64,000 nucleotides of DNA from the NCBI GenBank assembly GCA_903863885.1, contig CAIPEB010000189.1, positions 1 through 64,000 on the forward strand, in the 5' to 3' direction. The notes below the pieces were generated by a model. It saw nothing but the letters and a program-made list of their open reading frames with translations. It was not told where the DNA came from and searched no databases. A program made the translations under genes and the position numbers. Positions 8,915 through 17,752 of the stretch are shown here, one piece after another; the first letter of the stretch is position 1; each line of letters opens with the position of its first letter. The stretch is from an uncultured Planctomycetaceae bacterium. GTDB lineage: Bacteria > Planctomycetota > Planctomycetia > Pirellulales > Pirellulaceae.

Positions 8915-10213
8915 ATGCCGACACACACATTGATCCGCAGCGTGATTCTCTCGATCTTCCTGTTGACCGGCTGTCTGGTGACTGGCAGTGTCACGATAGC
9001 CGCCGAAAACTGGACGAGCTATCGCGGTCCGGCCAATCAGGGCGATGTCGGGAACGTCGAACTGCCGCTCAAATGGAGCGAGAGCGAGAATATCGTATGG
9101 AAAACGCCCCTCGAAGGCAAAGCCTGGTCGTCGCCGGTGATCTGGGGCGACCGCATTTATGTCACGTCGGCCTCCGAGGACGGCACGCAACTCTGGGCCG
9201 AGTGCCTCGACCGGAATTCGGGCAAGGGGGTCTGGAAGAAGCAGTTGCGGCAGGTCGTCGCGCCGCAGTACTGCCACCCGTTCAACTCGTACGCCTCGCC
9301 TTCGCCGGTGATCGAAGAAGGCAGGCTGTACGTGAGTTTCGGCTCGCCCTTCAATGCGTGCCTGGATACTTCGAACGGAAACGTTCTTTGGGAGCGGACC
9401 GATTTTGTCTGCAACCACTTTCGCGGCGCCGGCTCTTCCCCGTTCCTGTACAAAGACCTGCTGATCCTGAATTTCGACGGCGCTGACCGGCAATATGTCG
9501 TTGCCATGGACAAACGCACCGGGAAGACCGTCTGGGAAACCAAACGCAGCGTTAACTTCAAGGACGCCGACGCCGCAGGGCAAGTCGATCGCGAGGGCGA
9601 TCTTCGCAAGGCGTTTTCCACGCCTGTACTCGTCGAAGTGAACGGAAAGCCGGTGCTCATCAGCCTCGGATCCATGGCGCTGTACGCCTACAATCCCGAC
9701 GATGGCAAGGAGATCTGGCGCGTCGAATTGATCGGCAGCCACTCGGGATCGCCCCGGCCCGTCATCGGCCACGGACTGGTTTACTCGCCGATGGGCATGG
9801 GCCGCGAATTGTGGGCCGTGCGTCCCGATGGCCAGGGCGTGGTCACCGACACGCACGTGGTGTGGAAATACAATCGGGCCGTGCCGTCCCGCGCATCCAT
9901 CCTGCTCGTTGGCGACCTGATCTTCATGGTCGACGATGGCGGCGTTGCGGCCTGCGTCGATGCCAAAACCGGCAAGGAGCAATGGAGGCAGCGCATCGGC
10001 GGGAACTTCTCGGCATCGCCGATCCACGCCAACGGAAAGGTCTACTTCTTCAGCCAGGAAGGCAAGACAACCGTCATCGAGGCCTCGCCGACCTACAAGG
10101 AACTGGCCGGGAACACGCTGGACGACGGCCTCATGGCATCGCCGGCCGTCTACGACCAGACGCTGTTCCTGCGCACCAAGACGCACATGTACCGCATCGA
10201 AACGAAACGCTGA
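8915..10213 (+). CDS. PQQ-like beta-propeller secreted protein
   Basis: A 432-residue protein with a hydrophobic signal region (residues about 8-29) that contains an LTGCLV lipobox-like word, so it may be a lipoprotein. The rest is made of repeated propeller blades of the PQQ/BamB type, recognisable by the recurring words GKGVWKKQ, GNVLWERT, GKTVWETK, GKEIWRVE and GKEQWRQR, each ending a blade. This architecture is abundant in planctomycetes and does not imply PQQ binding; true quinoprotein catalytic residues were not recognised. Its likely role is extracytoplasmic protein binding or a redox or hydrolytic accessory function. An ATG at 8915 lies after GGGGAACGATGA. It ends four bases from the convergent PPC gene. 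Confidence 0.82.
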   Translation: MPTHTLIRSVILSIFLLTGCLVTGSVTIAAENWTSYRGPANQGDVGNVELPLKWSESENIVWKTPLEGKAWSSPVIWGDRIYVTSASEDGTQLWAECLDRNSGKGVWKKQLRQVVAPQYCHPFNSYASPSPVIEEGRLYVSFGSPFNACLDTSNGNVLWERTDFVCNHFRGAGSSPFLYKDLLILNFDGADRQYVVAMDKRTGKTVWETKRSVNFKDADAAGQVDREGDLRKAFSTPVLVEVNGKPVLISLGSMALYAYNPDDGKEIWRVELIGSHSGSPRPVIGHGLVYSPMGMGRELWAVRPDGQGVVTDTHVVWKYNRAVPSRASILLVGDLIFMVDDGGVAACVDAKTGKEQWRQRIGGNFSASPIHANGKVYFFSQEGKTTVIEASPTYKELAGNTLDDGLMASPAVYDQTLFLRTKTHMYRIETKR

Positions 10214-10216
10214 TTC

Positions 10217-12334
10217 TCACTTCATCGCTTCGCACTCCGCCACCTTGTCGCCGTAAAACGCGTCGGTGAGAAGGCCTTCCTCGAAAAGGCTCTTGAGTTG
10301 TTTCAACCGGGCAGCAACCTGCTGTTTGGTGAATTTCGTATTCGCAGGCGACGAACCGGCGGGCGGGGCCGTCTCCTTGGTCTCGCCCGGTCCTTCCTTC
10401 TTTTCGACCTTGGACGGATCGAATACCCGCTTGGGTGCGGGCGTCGCGTTCGGGTCGAACACCATGGCCGGCAGTGATGCGGCGGGCACCAGATGACGCC
10501 ACAGGAACGCCTGCATGCGGTCTTCGGCCGGAGCGGCATCGTGCGCGATTTCCTGATCGTTGAGCTTGGCTCGTCCCTCGACCACGAGATCGACCGGTTT
10601 GGACAGGTCACTCAGCTCCGACTTCACTCCAAATCGAACCATCTCCTGGTTGGCCGGAAAGTTGACGGCGGCTGCCTTGAAACCATCCGGCGCATTGCGC
10701 AGGTTCAGTTTGATTACCCCGTCGAAACCGTCCTTTCGGATGGCGTAGACATTTAGCGAATTGCCGCTCTTGCCCCGAAAGGCGAGACTCGAGGGGACCA
10801 CTCGCAACGCGAAGTCCGGCTGGGGCGCACTGATGCGCAAGCGATATCCGTATTCTTCGCCGCCGCTCCGCGCCGTGTCCCCGATGTGTACGAAGTACTT
10901 GCCGTCCGCGGTCAGTCTGATCATCAGATACGAATCGGCGTGATGCGTATTCACGCCCGCGCCCGCATCGGGATGGTCGTCATTGCACGCGAGCACTTTG
11001 CCGTTGGCATCGGTGATCTTGAGCAGCGAGTCCAGCGGCGAATCGAGCTTGCGGGCCGATACTTCGGCGACGATCGTGTCTCCGGCCTTCGCCGATAATT
11101 CGAATACATCCCGATCGTCGCTGCGATTGATGCGACCGTTGACGATGGCCGGCAGATTCACGCGTTGCGCGTGTTCCGCGTCATCGTTCGGTTCTTCCTC
11201 GGTGCATTCCGGCATGGCGTCGACGGCAAACGGCACGGCATTGGAGAAGATCCCGTCCTTGCACGCAGTGACGTCGCGGACGCCCGTTCCCGAATCGGGA
11301 GCGGGGAGATTCAACTCGGCCCCGTCGAGATTCCATCCCTTCATCTGCACTTCCGTCGCGGAACCGTTCCGCCTGCCAAGCGGAAAGAGGCTGGTCAGGA
11401 ACGGCAGTTGGCCGATCGTGATCCGATAGACAAAATCCTCGCGGCCCCGGTAGAGCGAGTCGGCAATGCTCATCGTGTATTCGCCGTCGCTAGGCACTTC
11501 GAGCAACAGGACCGGATCGGGCTTGAATCGATAGTCGTCGCTGAAAGCCAGTTCCTTGCCCTTGGCGTCGAAGACGGTCACAACGGGCTGGAACCAGCCG
11601 GGCACCGCATCGGCAATGAACGGTATCAGGCGGCGTGCATCGGTCGAGATCACCAGCTTCTGCCCCTGGCGGGCCTCGAAGCGGTATCGATTCACTTCTC
11701 CCGAAGCGATCTGGCCGTTCAGTGTGCAAGGCAGAGATACGCGGTTTTCGACCTCTTCGGGAGGCCGCTTGCGCAGGGCAAGCTCTTCCTTGCCGAGCAC
11801 CTGGAAAGTGCTCGTTTTCATCGGCTTTCGCGAGTATTCGGGGAACTGGCCGATGCAGAACACGAGCGGATTCGAAATGCCGCGCGCCGTGACGAGCCGG
11901 AGCTCTCGAGTCCCGGGGCGGGCATCGCGGGCCACGGTAATCTCGGCGATCACCAGGCTGGAAATCGAAGCCGATGCCGGTCGCTGAACGTACTCGTCGA
12001 GCCGCCTCTTGATGCGCGAGATGATGTCCTGGGCAGCGGAGTCATCCTGCGGCATTTTCTTCAACTGTGCCATCTGCTCGTTGAGCAGCGTGGTTTCCTG
12101 CGGCCCCAGTTTGCGGAGGTACTCGACGACCTTGCCTTGAACACCTTCGCCCGACACAAGAACGCCGTTGACTTCGTCGAGCCCCTGGCCGCCGAGGCGG
12201 ACCTGAAAAGTCGACTCCTGCTTGCCGCCGGCCGGATAGACATATCCGATGTAGGGCCGCTGCGCGAGCAACGTCGATGTGCACAGGATCATGCCCGAGA
12301 AAACCAACAGGAAACGCAATCGACTCCGACTCAT
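10217..12334 (-). CDS. PPC-domain (pre-peptidase C-terminal) secreted protein
   Basis: A 705-residue protein with signal peptide (residues 1-24, ending LLAQR). An N-terminal IPT/TIG-like beta domain (YIGYVYPAGGKQESTFQVRLGG) is followed by two PPC-type beta-sandwich domains, recognised from NRYRFEARQGQKLVIST ... SDGEYTMSIAD and DRDVFELSAKAGDTIVAEV ... ADGKYFVHIGD. The C-terminus has a low-complexity Pro/Glu/Ala linker (KKEGPGETKETAPPAG) and a short helical tail. No catalytic site is visible; these domains normally mediate binding. It is the last gene of the minus-strand block with DUF1501 and DUF1549/1553 genes, a combination repeated many times in planctomycete genomes and thought to act together outside the cytoplasm. 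The actual function of the trio is unknown. Confidence 0.8.
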   Translation of the reverse strand: MSRSRLRFLLVFSGMILCTSTLLAQRPYIGYVYPAGGKQESTFQVRLGGQGLDEVNGVLVSGEGVQGKVVEYLRKLGPQETTLLNEQMAQLKKMPQDDSAAQDIISRIKRRLDEYVQRPASASISSLVIAEITVARDARPGTRELRLVTARGISNPLVFCIGQFPEYSRKPMKTSTFQVLGKEELALRKRPPEEVENRVSLPCTLNGQIASGEVNRYRFEARQGQKLVISTDARRLIPFIADAVPGWFQPVVTVFDAKGKELAFSDDYRFKPDPVLLLEVPSDGEYTMSIADSLYRGREDFVYRITIGQLPFLTSLFPLGRRNGSATEVQMKGWNLDGAELNLPAPDSGTGVRDVTACKDGIFSNAVPFAVDAMPECTEEEPNDDAEHAQRVNLPAIVNGRINRSDDRDVFELSAKAGDTIVAEVSARKLDSPLDSLLKITDANGKVLACNDDHPDAGAGVNTHHADSYLMIRLTADGKYFVHIGDTARSGGEEYGYRLRISAPQPDFALRVVPSSLAFRGKSGNSLNVYAIRKDGFDGVIKLNLRNAPDGFKAAAVNFPANQEMVRFGVKSELSDLSKPVDLVVEGRAKLNDQEIAHDAAPAEDRMQAFLWRHLVPAASLPAMVFDPNATPAPKRVFDPSKVEKKEGPGETKETAPPAGSSPANTKFTKQQVAARLKQLKSLFEEGLLTDAFYGDKVAECEAMK

Positions 12335-12395
12335 GACAAGCCCCTGGGCGGTAGGTCGGCCGGCCTCAGCGGGCCAGCCGCAGACAGATTCGGCT

Positions 12396-13820
12396 TCACA
12401 TAATTTCCGTCAGCAGACCGGCCGACTTCACTTTTTCGGATGGATCGGGAAGCACGTGAGCTTCGAGTCCCATGGGATGCGGCAATTTGGCCTGAGCGTC
12501 GATGCCGGCCAGTTGGTAAATGCTGCCGAGCAGATCGACCGGATACACAGGCCGGTCCTTGACTTCTTCAGCCTTGGCATCAGAAGCGCCGACCACGCAC
12601 CCGCCCTTGAATCCGCCGCCCGCGACGAGCACCGAGAAGACGTTACCGTAGTGATTGCGCCCTCCGTTCCATGGAGGCTGCCAGTCGATCTTCGGACCGC
12701 GGCCGAACTCGCCGCTGCACCAGACCAGCGTCGTTTCGAGCAGCCCCCGGTCTTTCAAGTCCTGGAGCAGCATGGCCAGCCCCTGGTCGAGCTGCGGGAC
12801 TTGCCGCCGCATGGTCTGGAAATGGTCCTTGTGCGTGTCCCAGCCGCCCGGGTAATTGATGACGACGTAAGGGACTCCGGTCTCCACCAGGCGACGCGCC
12901 ACGAGGCAGTCCTGCCCGAACGTGTGCTTGCCGTAGCGGTCCCGCAGTTCCTGCTTTTCCTTGGAAAGATCGAAGACTTCCTTGCCCGCGCCGAGAATCA
13001 GTTCGTAGGCCTGTTGCCGCACATCGGCCGCGGCGACGACGGCGGCGCTGGAAGCCATCGCCGCGCCCATCGTATCCAGTTTGCCGAGCAGCTCCTTGCG
13101 GGCCTTCTGACGATCGTCGGTAATACCCTTGGCAACCACGCCTTCCACTTCGAAGCGCGGCGCGTTCGGATCGCCGCCCGTGGCAAACGGCTTGAAACGC
13201 GGCCCGAGAAAGCCCTCTTCGGAAAAACGCCCCTGCGGTTGAGTGAGCACGACGTAGGGCGGAATCAGCCCCTTGTAGCCGGGACTCTTGAACAGCGCGA
13301 ATACGGCCCCGATGCTCGGATACGCAAGCCGCTCGCCCGGCGTGTGTCCGGTCTGCATCAGGTAGGCCGCCGTCTCGTGGCCGTTGTTGCGGTGAGTCAT
13401 GCTGCGGATCAGCGAGAACTTGTCCGCCTGTTTGGCCAGCTCGGGAAACAGGGCGCCGATCTTGATGCCTTCGACATTCGTGTCGATCGCCTTGCCGAAA
13501 TCACCCATGTACTCGTAGCCCGATTCAGGCTTCGGGTCCCAGGTGTCGTTGTGCGACATGCCGCCCCAGAGAAAGATCTGGATCACGGACTTGGCTTTCG
13601 CTTCGTTCGCGGGCTTGGGGGCCGGCGTTTCCTCGGCGAGGATGCGCGTTCCGGCCGATCCGGCCAGCACGAGGCCCGCCGCGCCGATCACGCCCCGCCG
13701 GATCGATTCGCGCCGCGATACACGCTGCGACCCGCCCGCCAATTCGCTCCACCCGGTTTCCGCAGCGTCGCCGTTCAGATTCTGTTGTGGTCGGTGTTTC
13801 AACGAATGGCCCCTCGTCAT
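12396..13820 (-). CDS. DUF1501 protein (sulfatase-like fold), Tat-exported
   Basis: A 474-residue protein. The N-terminus carries a twin-arginine motif (SRRESIRRG, about residue 35) and a hydrophobic stretch ending AEE, so it should be exported folded. The body shows DUF1501 hallmarks: QIFLWGGMSHNDTWDPKP, IGALFPELAKQADKFSLIRSMTHRNNGHE, LVWCSGEFGRGPKIDW and GRNHYGNVFSVLVAGGGFKGG. DUF1501 belongs to the alkaline phosphatase/sulfatase superfamily, but the Ser/Cys nucleophile of true sulfatases is not evident. It follows the DUF1549/1553 gene and precedes the PPC gene on the same strand, with a 61-base gap to the latter. Co-function with the DUF1549/1553 protein is inferred from conserved pairing in planctomycetes. 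Confidence 0.88.
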   Translation of the reverse strand: MTRGHSLKHRPQQNLNGDAAETGWSELAGGSQRVSRRESIRRGVIGAAGLVLAGSAGTRILAEETPAPKPANEAKAKSVIQIFLWGGMSHNDTWDPKPESGYEYMGDFGKAIDTNVEGIKIGALFPELAKQADKFSLIRSMTHRNNGHETAAYLMQTGHTPGERLAYPSIGAVFALFKSPGYKGLIPPYVVLTQPQGRFSEEGFLGPRFKPFATGGDPNAPRFEVEGVVAKGITDDRQKARKELLGKLDTMGAAMASSAAVVAAADVRQQAYELILGAGKEVFDLSKEKQELRDRYGKHTFGQDCLVARRLVETGVPYVVINYPGGWDTHKDHFQTMRRQVPQLDQGLAMLLQDLKDRGLLETTLVWCSGEFGRGPKIDWQPPWNGGRNHYGNVFSVLVAGGGFKGGCVVGASDAKAEEVKDRPVYPVDLLGSIYQLAGIDAQAKLPHPMGLEAHVLPDPSEKVKSAGLLTEIM

Positions 13821-14192
13821 GCGGGTTTGCGTTCCCCAAAGTTAACCTCGGAACTTGTGGCAAAGTTCACTCGCCCCTCGAGGTCGTGCGGTTTGGAAGT
13901 GGTTGTACCGTCGTGATTCATGCTTCACTCTCCCTCCCGGAGAGTCGGGCCGAAGGCCCTGAGAGGAGTACCGCGCCGCTGGTCGTAGAATTCACTACTG
14001 GTTCGAAAGCCCCTCCCCGACCGCTACGCGGCCGACCCTCCCGCACGCGGGCGGGTGAAGCCAAGTCGTTATGTCTAAATGGTTCCTGAACCGCACGCCC
14101 TCCCTCAGCGAAACTAACTCGGATTTTACAGACACTTTCTCAGGCAGGCTGAGTGCTCGGGTTCTCGTTGCGGAGCAGGGCTCCGCCGGAAA
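13821..14192. repeat. intergenic region with a string of short palindromes
   Basis: This 372-base gap between the DUF1549/1553 and DUF1501 genes contains no credible gene. Between 13928 and 14056 lie several adjacent hairpins: CTCTCC/GGAGAG (13928-13944), GGGCC-GAA-GGCCC (13947-13959), CCGC-TAC-GCGG near 14020 and CCCGC/GCGGG near 14040. The composition (blocks of CCCTCCC and CCGACC) resembles the intergenic palindromic elements often dispersed in planctomycete genomes, but only one copy was found in this window. Confidence 0.5.
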
Positions 14193-15881
14193 TCAGTGCC
14201 GGTAGAGAAACTCGGTGCTGTTGATCAACGCCCAGGCGACATCGAGCCAGTGCTCGCGGCGTTTGGCTCCGCCGGGTTTCGCGGATTTGTTCGCTGCCGC
14301 GAAACCGCCGTATTCCTCAATGCTTTTGACCTCATCCGGCGTCGGAAAGCGCGAGAGAATGGTCAGATAGAGTTCGTCGATGATCTCCGCCGGCTTCCGG
14401 CCGGAATCCAGGATCGCCTTTAATTTAGGGCCCTGTTCGAGCTTTCGCTGAATGTGGCTCGAATTGAGCAGGTGCAGCGCCTGGGCGGGAACCGGCTTGT
14501 TGACTCGCTCGTTCTCCATTCCGGTGGCTCGCGCCGAACGGCCGAACAACGCCAGGAACGGACTTGTGATGCTGCCGTCCGCAATGGCGACCGCCGGCTC
14601 GTTCTGAGGAATATAGGTGAAGGGTTCCGGGATCGCGCTGGTGTACAGGTCGGATGCTCCCGCGATCTGGTTGATCGCGTCGATCAACACTTCGGCGTCC
14701 AGCCGCCGCAGAGGATACGCGGCGAAGTTGGCTTCCGCTTCGGGCTGCGTCCACTTCGGCATCGACGAGAGCTGATACGTCTGCGAGTTGAGGATCATTC
14801 GTTGCAGCGCCTTCAGGTCGTAGCCGCTCGCAACGAACTTCTTCTCGAGGCATTCCAGCAGTTCCGGATTGCTCGGCGGATTGTCAGGGCGGATGTCGTC
14901 CGGTTCGTGTACGATGCCTCGCCCCAGCAGCCATGCCCATTGGCGGTTGACCATGCAGCGGGCGAACCAGCGATTGTCGGCGTTGATCAGCCAGTCCGCG
15001 AACACTTCGCGAGGATCTCGATCCGGCGACAACTCGACCTTCGGGCCGTCCGGAAATATCGCGGTGACCATCTGAGGTTCAATAGGTTCCGCCGCAGCCG
15101 TACTGGCCGCGTCCGGTTTCGCTGCGTCCGGTTTCGCCGCATCGGCCGGTGCCGCCTGCTCGGCGGTGGCTGTGTGCAACGGATCCCAGAACACATTCTC
15201 CTCTTTCCATTCGCGTGTCGGTTTGTAGCCGATCTGCGAAAAGAAAGCGGACATGCCGTCGATCGATTCCCTGCTCCACGTATCAAACCGTGTCCCCAGG
15301 AACGTCAACGCGACGGCGCCCGCAATGCCCTCCGGCGTGCGGTTCTGAATCGCGCGATAGAAGTTCACGGGCCCCACGCGAAAATTGCTGCCGCTGGAGG
15401 TGAGCAGTTCCCGTGCAAAGCGATCGTACGATTTGTTCTCGGCAATCGAAGCACGGACCCAGCGGTGATAGGCCTGTGCCGCGTTGGGCCAGAGATTGAC
15501 CGGGAACTCGGCCTTGATGCGAAGAACGTCGCCCCACCGCATGGCCCAGTAGTCGCAATACTCGTCGCGCTGCAGCAGTCGATCAATCAGGCGGCGGCGT
15601 TTGTTCTTGGTGTCCGTGTCCTGAATGAACTCCCTGGCTTCATTGGCTGTGGGCAGTTTGCCGATGACATCGAGGTAAGCTCGGCGCACAAAGACCGCGT
15701 CGGAACAGAGCGAAGGCTCAATGCCGAGCTTCTGCAACTTGTCCAGCACCACGCGGTCGATCGGGTTGTCCCCGCCCGCAATCACTGGAGTTTCGAAGAC
15801 CGCCGGCGGTGCTGCCTCCGCTGCAAAACCCGCGACCGCGGAGAACAGCATCAAGGAGCACGTCAGTAACTTCTTGGGCAT
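14193..15881 (-). CDS. DUF1549/DUF1553 secreted protein
   Basis: A 562-residue protein if started at the ATG at 15881, which gives a clean signal peptide (MPKKLLTCSLMLFSAVAGFA). The open frame extends 92 codons further upstream but that part is repeat-derived and rejected. DUF1549 fills the N-terminal half (VFVRRAYLDVIGKLPTANE, YWAMRWGDVLRIK, NRTPEGIAGAVALTFLGTRF); DUF1553 fills the C-terminal half (FARCMVNRQWAWLLGRGIV, RMILNSQTYQLSS, NKPVPAQALHLLNS). An Ala/Lys/Pro/Asp repeat linker lies near residue 290. The cytochrome c module (CxxCH) often fused to this family is absent. It leads the minus-strand DUF1549/1553, DUF1501, PPC set. The biochemical role is unknown; polysaccharide or sulfated-substrate processing has been proposed for this class only by context. 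Confidence 0.85.
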   Translation of the reverse strand: MPKKLLTCSLMLFSAVAGFAAEAAPPAVFETPVIAGGDNPIDRVVLDKLQKLGIEPSLCSDAVFVRRAYLDVIGKLPTANEAREFIQDTDTKNKRRRLIDRLLQRDEYCDYWAMRWGDVLRIKAEFPVNLWPNAAQAYHRWVRASIAENKSYDRFARELLTSSGSNFRVGPVNFYRAIQNRTPEGIAGAVALTFLGTRFDTWSRESIDGMSAFFSQIGYKPTREWKEENVFWDPLHTATAEQAAPADAAKPDAAKPDAASTAAAEPIEPQMVTAIFPDGPKVELSPDRDPREVFADWLINADNRWFARCMVNRQWAWLLGRGIVHEPDDIRPDNPPSNPELLECLEKKFVASGYDLKALQRMILNSQTYQLSSMPKWTQPEAEANFAAYPLRRLDAEVLIDAINQIAGASDLYTSAIPEPFTYIPQNEPAVAIADGSITSPFLALFGRSARATGMENERVNKPVPAQALHLLNSSHIQRKLEQGPKLKAILDSGRKPAEIIDELYLTILSRFPTPDEVKSIEEYGGFAAANKSAKPGGAKRREHWLDVAWALINSTEFLYRH

Positions 15882-16281
15882 ATCTTTCGGTCTCGTCTGG
15901 AGTCTGGACGCGAAGAGGCCACGGATTTGCACTGACAAAACACGGATCGATGCAGTGTTCGCTCCCCGGCATCCGGTCGAGCGCCCGCAAGTCAACTCCG
16001 AGTAAAAATGCGACTTTATCATCTTACCGGAAAACCCACATTGTTTGTCCAGAACAGAGTTGCGTGTTTTCCGAGTTCTTGGGCTGGGCTTCGTCCCTTT
16101 CTCCCCCCCATTCGTCCTGTTTCGAAAAGTCCGAACTGCAGCCGATGGATGGGACAAACCGATTGCGGCAACTGGTATGATGTGGGGCGAAAGCAGCTGA
16201 GAATTCCGCGTTCGGCGGCCTCGTTATTTGACGTGCCTTCAGTCGAGGCCTTCACTGGAGTCCCTAAGGGGAGGTTCGGAA
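15882..16281. other. divergent intergenic region with repeats and a possible promoter
   Basis: The 400 bases between the DUF1549/1553 gene and the first DegT gene hold no credible gene. Two dispersed-repeat remnants lie at 15889-15947. For the plus strand, TGGTATGAT at 16173-16181 is an extended -10-like box about 100 bases before the DegT start; no good -35 accompanies it. The DegT ribosome binding site GGGGAGG lies at 16268-16274. Confidence 0.4.
15889..15947. repeat. two adjoining dispersed-repeat remnants
   Basis: Bases 15889-15910 contain GTCTGGAGTCTGGA, the reverse complement of the CTCCAGACTCC family found at 24966-25010 and 54554-54592. Directly after it, 15912-15947 begins GAAGAGGCCACGGAT and ends ACACGGAT, a copy of the second family found at 20277-20304, 26498-26532 and 29400-29421. 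Finding both families side by side suggests they travel or accumulate in the same gaps. Confidence 0.6.
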
Positions 16282-17628
16282 ATGGACGGCGAGAAAAGCG
16301 TATCGCGCCGCGAGTTCGTTGCCGGCGCATCGGGCTTGTTATTGGCGGGGGCGATATCCGGTTCAGCCGAGAGATCCAGCGCCGGGGAGAATGCGGCACC
16401 AAAGCCCGAGTCGGATCTTGCCGTGCACGGCGGCGCGAAGGCCGTGACTGACTCGGCAGGGTCGCGGAAGCGGTGGGGCGAGACCGAACTGAAGCAGCTT
16501 CAATCGATGCTCGAGCAGGACTCGCTGTTTTACTGGCAGGGGCCGCAAACCAAGCTCCTGACGGAGCGGTTCCAACAGGTGTGCCCGCTGAAGTACGTGC
16601 AGACCTGTTCGTCCGGCACCGCCGCGCTGCACATTGCCGTCGCGGCGGCGGGCATCGGCCTGGGCGACGAAGTGATCACATCCCCCGTGACCGATATCGG
16701 ATCGGTGATCGGTGTTATCTACCAGCAGGCCGTGCCTGTGTTCGCGGATCTGGGGGCCGGGACGTTCAATCTGGATGCGGCCGATGTCGAGCGGCGCATC
16801 ACGCCGAAAACCAAAGCCATCATCGCCGTACACTTGACCGGCAATCCCTGCGATCTGGATGCGCTCAAGGCATTGGCGGACCGCCACAATCTGATCCTTA
16901 TCGAGGATTGTGCGCAGGCGTGGGGGGCCCGTTATCGCGGGAAACCGATCGGTTCGATCGGTCATCTCGCCTGCTTCTCGCTGCAGAACTCCAAGCACAT
17001 TACCTGCGGCGACGGCGGTGTGGTCGCATCGAACGACGAGCGATTTGGACCGCTGCTGCAGAAGTTCGGCGACAAGGGAGGGGACCGCCGCAAATGGGGC
17101 GGCTTCGATTCCTTTGCCACCAACTACCGCATGAGTGAACCTCAAGCAGCCGTGGCTGCAGCGCAGTTGACTCAGCTCGAGGAGATCGTCGCCAAACGTG
17201 CGCTGCTGGGCAATCTGCTGACCGCGAAAATCTCCGACCTGCGCGGACTCATTCCGCATCAGGTGCATCCGGAAGACCGGGCTGTCTATTGGTTCTACAT
17301 GCTGCGCATGCGTCCGGATGCCTTCCGCTGCAATCGGTCGGACTTCGTCAAGGCGCTGACTGCCGAGGGCGCGCCGGTCTCGGGCGGGTACATCAAGGTG
17401 CCGCTCTACGGAGAACCCGTTTTCCAGAAGCACGGCTTCTTTGCCGGCCGATGGCCCGTCAAGGAAATGGGGCTGACGACGATGGATTTTTCCAAACATC
17501 GCTGTCCCGAGGCGGAAGCCATTCTCGAAACGGGCATCCGGGTCATGATCACCGAATCGATGTCGGAGCAGTACATCCTCGAAGTTGCCGCTGCGATCCG
17601 CAAAGTGTCGAAATACTACGCAGCCTGA
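16282..17628 (+). CDS. Tat-signal DegT/DnrJ/EryC1 aminotransferase, copy 1
   Basis: A 448-residue PLP-dependent aminotransferase-fold protein. The ATG at 16282 sits 7 bases after GGGGAGG and opens a twin-arginine signal (VSRREFVAGASGLLLAGAIS). The mature part shows DegT features: TCSSGTAALHIAVAAAGIG (phosphate-binding turn), GLGDEVITSPVTDIGS, KTKAIIAVHLTGNPCDLDAL, EDCAQAWGARYRGKPIG (the Asp that pairs with the pyridine nitrogen), and the PLP lysine K238 in QNSKHITCGDGG. Cytoplasmic relatives aminate keto-sugars or cyclitols using glutamate. Export of such an enzyme is unusual. It is followed after 124 bases by a second paralogue with the same signal type, and the plus-strand run ends with another Tat protein. 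Confidence 0.85.
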   Translation: MDGEKSVSRREFVAGASGLLLAGAISGSAERSSAGENAAPKPESDLAVHGGAKAVTDSAGSRKRWGETELKQLQSMLEQDSLFYWQGPQTKLLTERFQQVCPLKYVQTCSSGTAALHIAVAAAGIGLGDEVITSPVTDIGSVIGVIYQQAVPVFADLGAGTFNLDAADVERRITPKTKAIIAVHLTGNPCDLDALKALADRHNLILIEDCAQAWGARYRGKPIGSIGHLACFSLQNSKHITCGDGGVVASNDERFGPLLQKFGDKGGDRRKWGGFDSFATNYRMSEPQAAVAAAQLTQLEEIVAKRALLGNLLTAKISDLRGLIPHQVHPEDRAVYWFYMLRMRPDAFRCNRSDFVKALTAEGAPVSGGYIKVPLYGEPVFQKHGFFAGRWPVKEMGLTTMDFSKHRCPEAEAILETGIRVMITESMSEQYILEVAAAIRKVSKYYAA

Positions 17629-17652
17629 AGTTCGAACCCAAACCAACCGCGG

Positions 17653-17692
17653 GTGCCCGCACGCGGCGCGGCGGGCGCTCTTTGTCTGTTTT
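17653..17692 (+). terminator. possible terminator or attenuator after the first DegT gene
   Basis: GTGCCCGC (17653-17660) can pair with GCGGGCGC (17671-17678) around a 10-base loop, and is followed by the T-rich stretch TCTTTGTCTGTTTT. It begins 24 bases after the stop of the first DegT gene and ends about 60 bases before the second one, so it could terminate or attenuate read-through. Confidence 0.4.
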
Positions 17693-17752
17693 CATTCCAG
17701 CACCGCAAGCCAACCTCTAACAGCCGCATGGCCAGTGCAGAAGGAGCGTTTG

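Noticed and set aside
16363-17646. A 427-codon minus-strand frame opposite the first DegT gene
   Set aside because: The DegT catalytic motifs and Tat signal lie in the plus frame.
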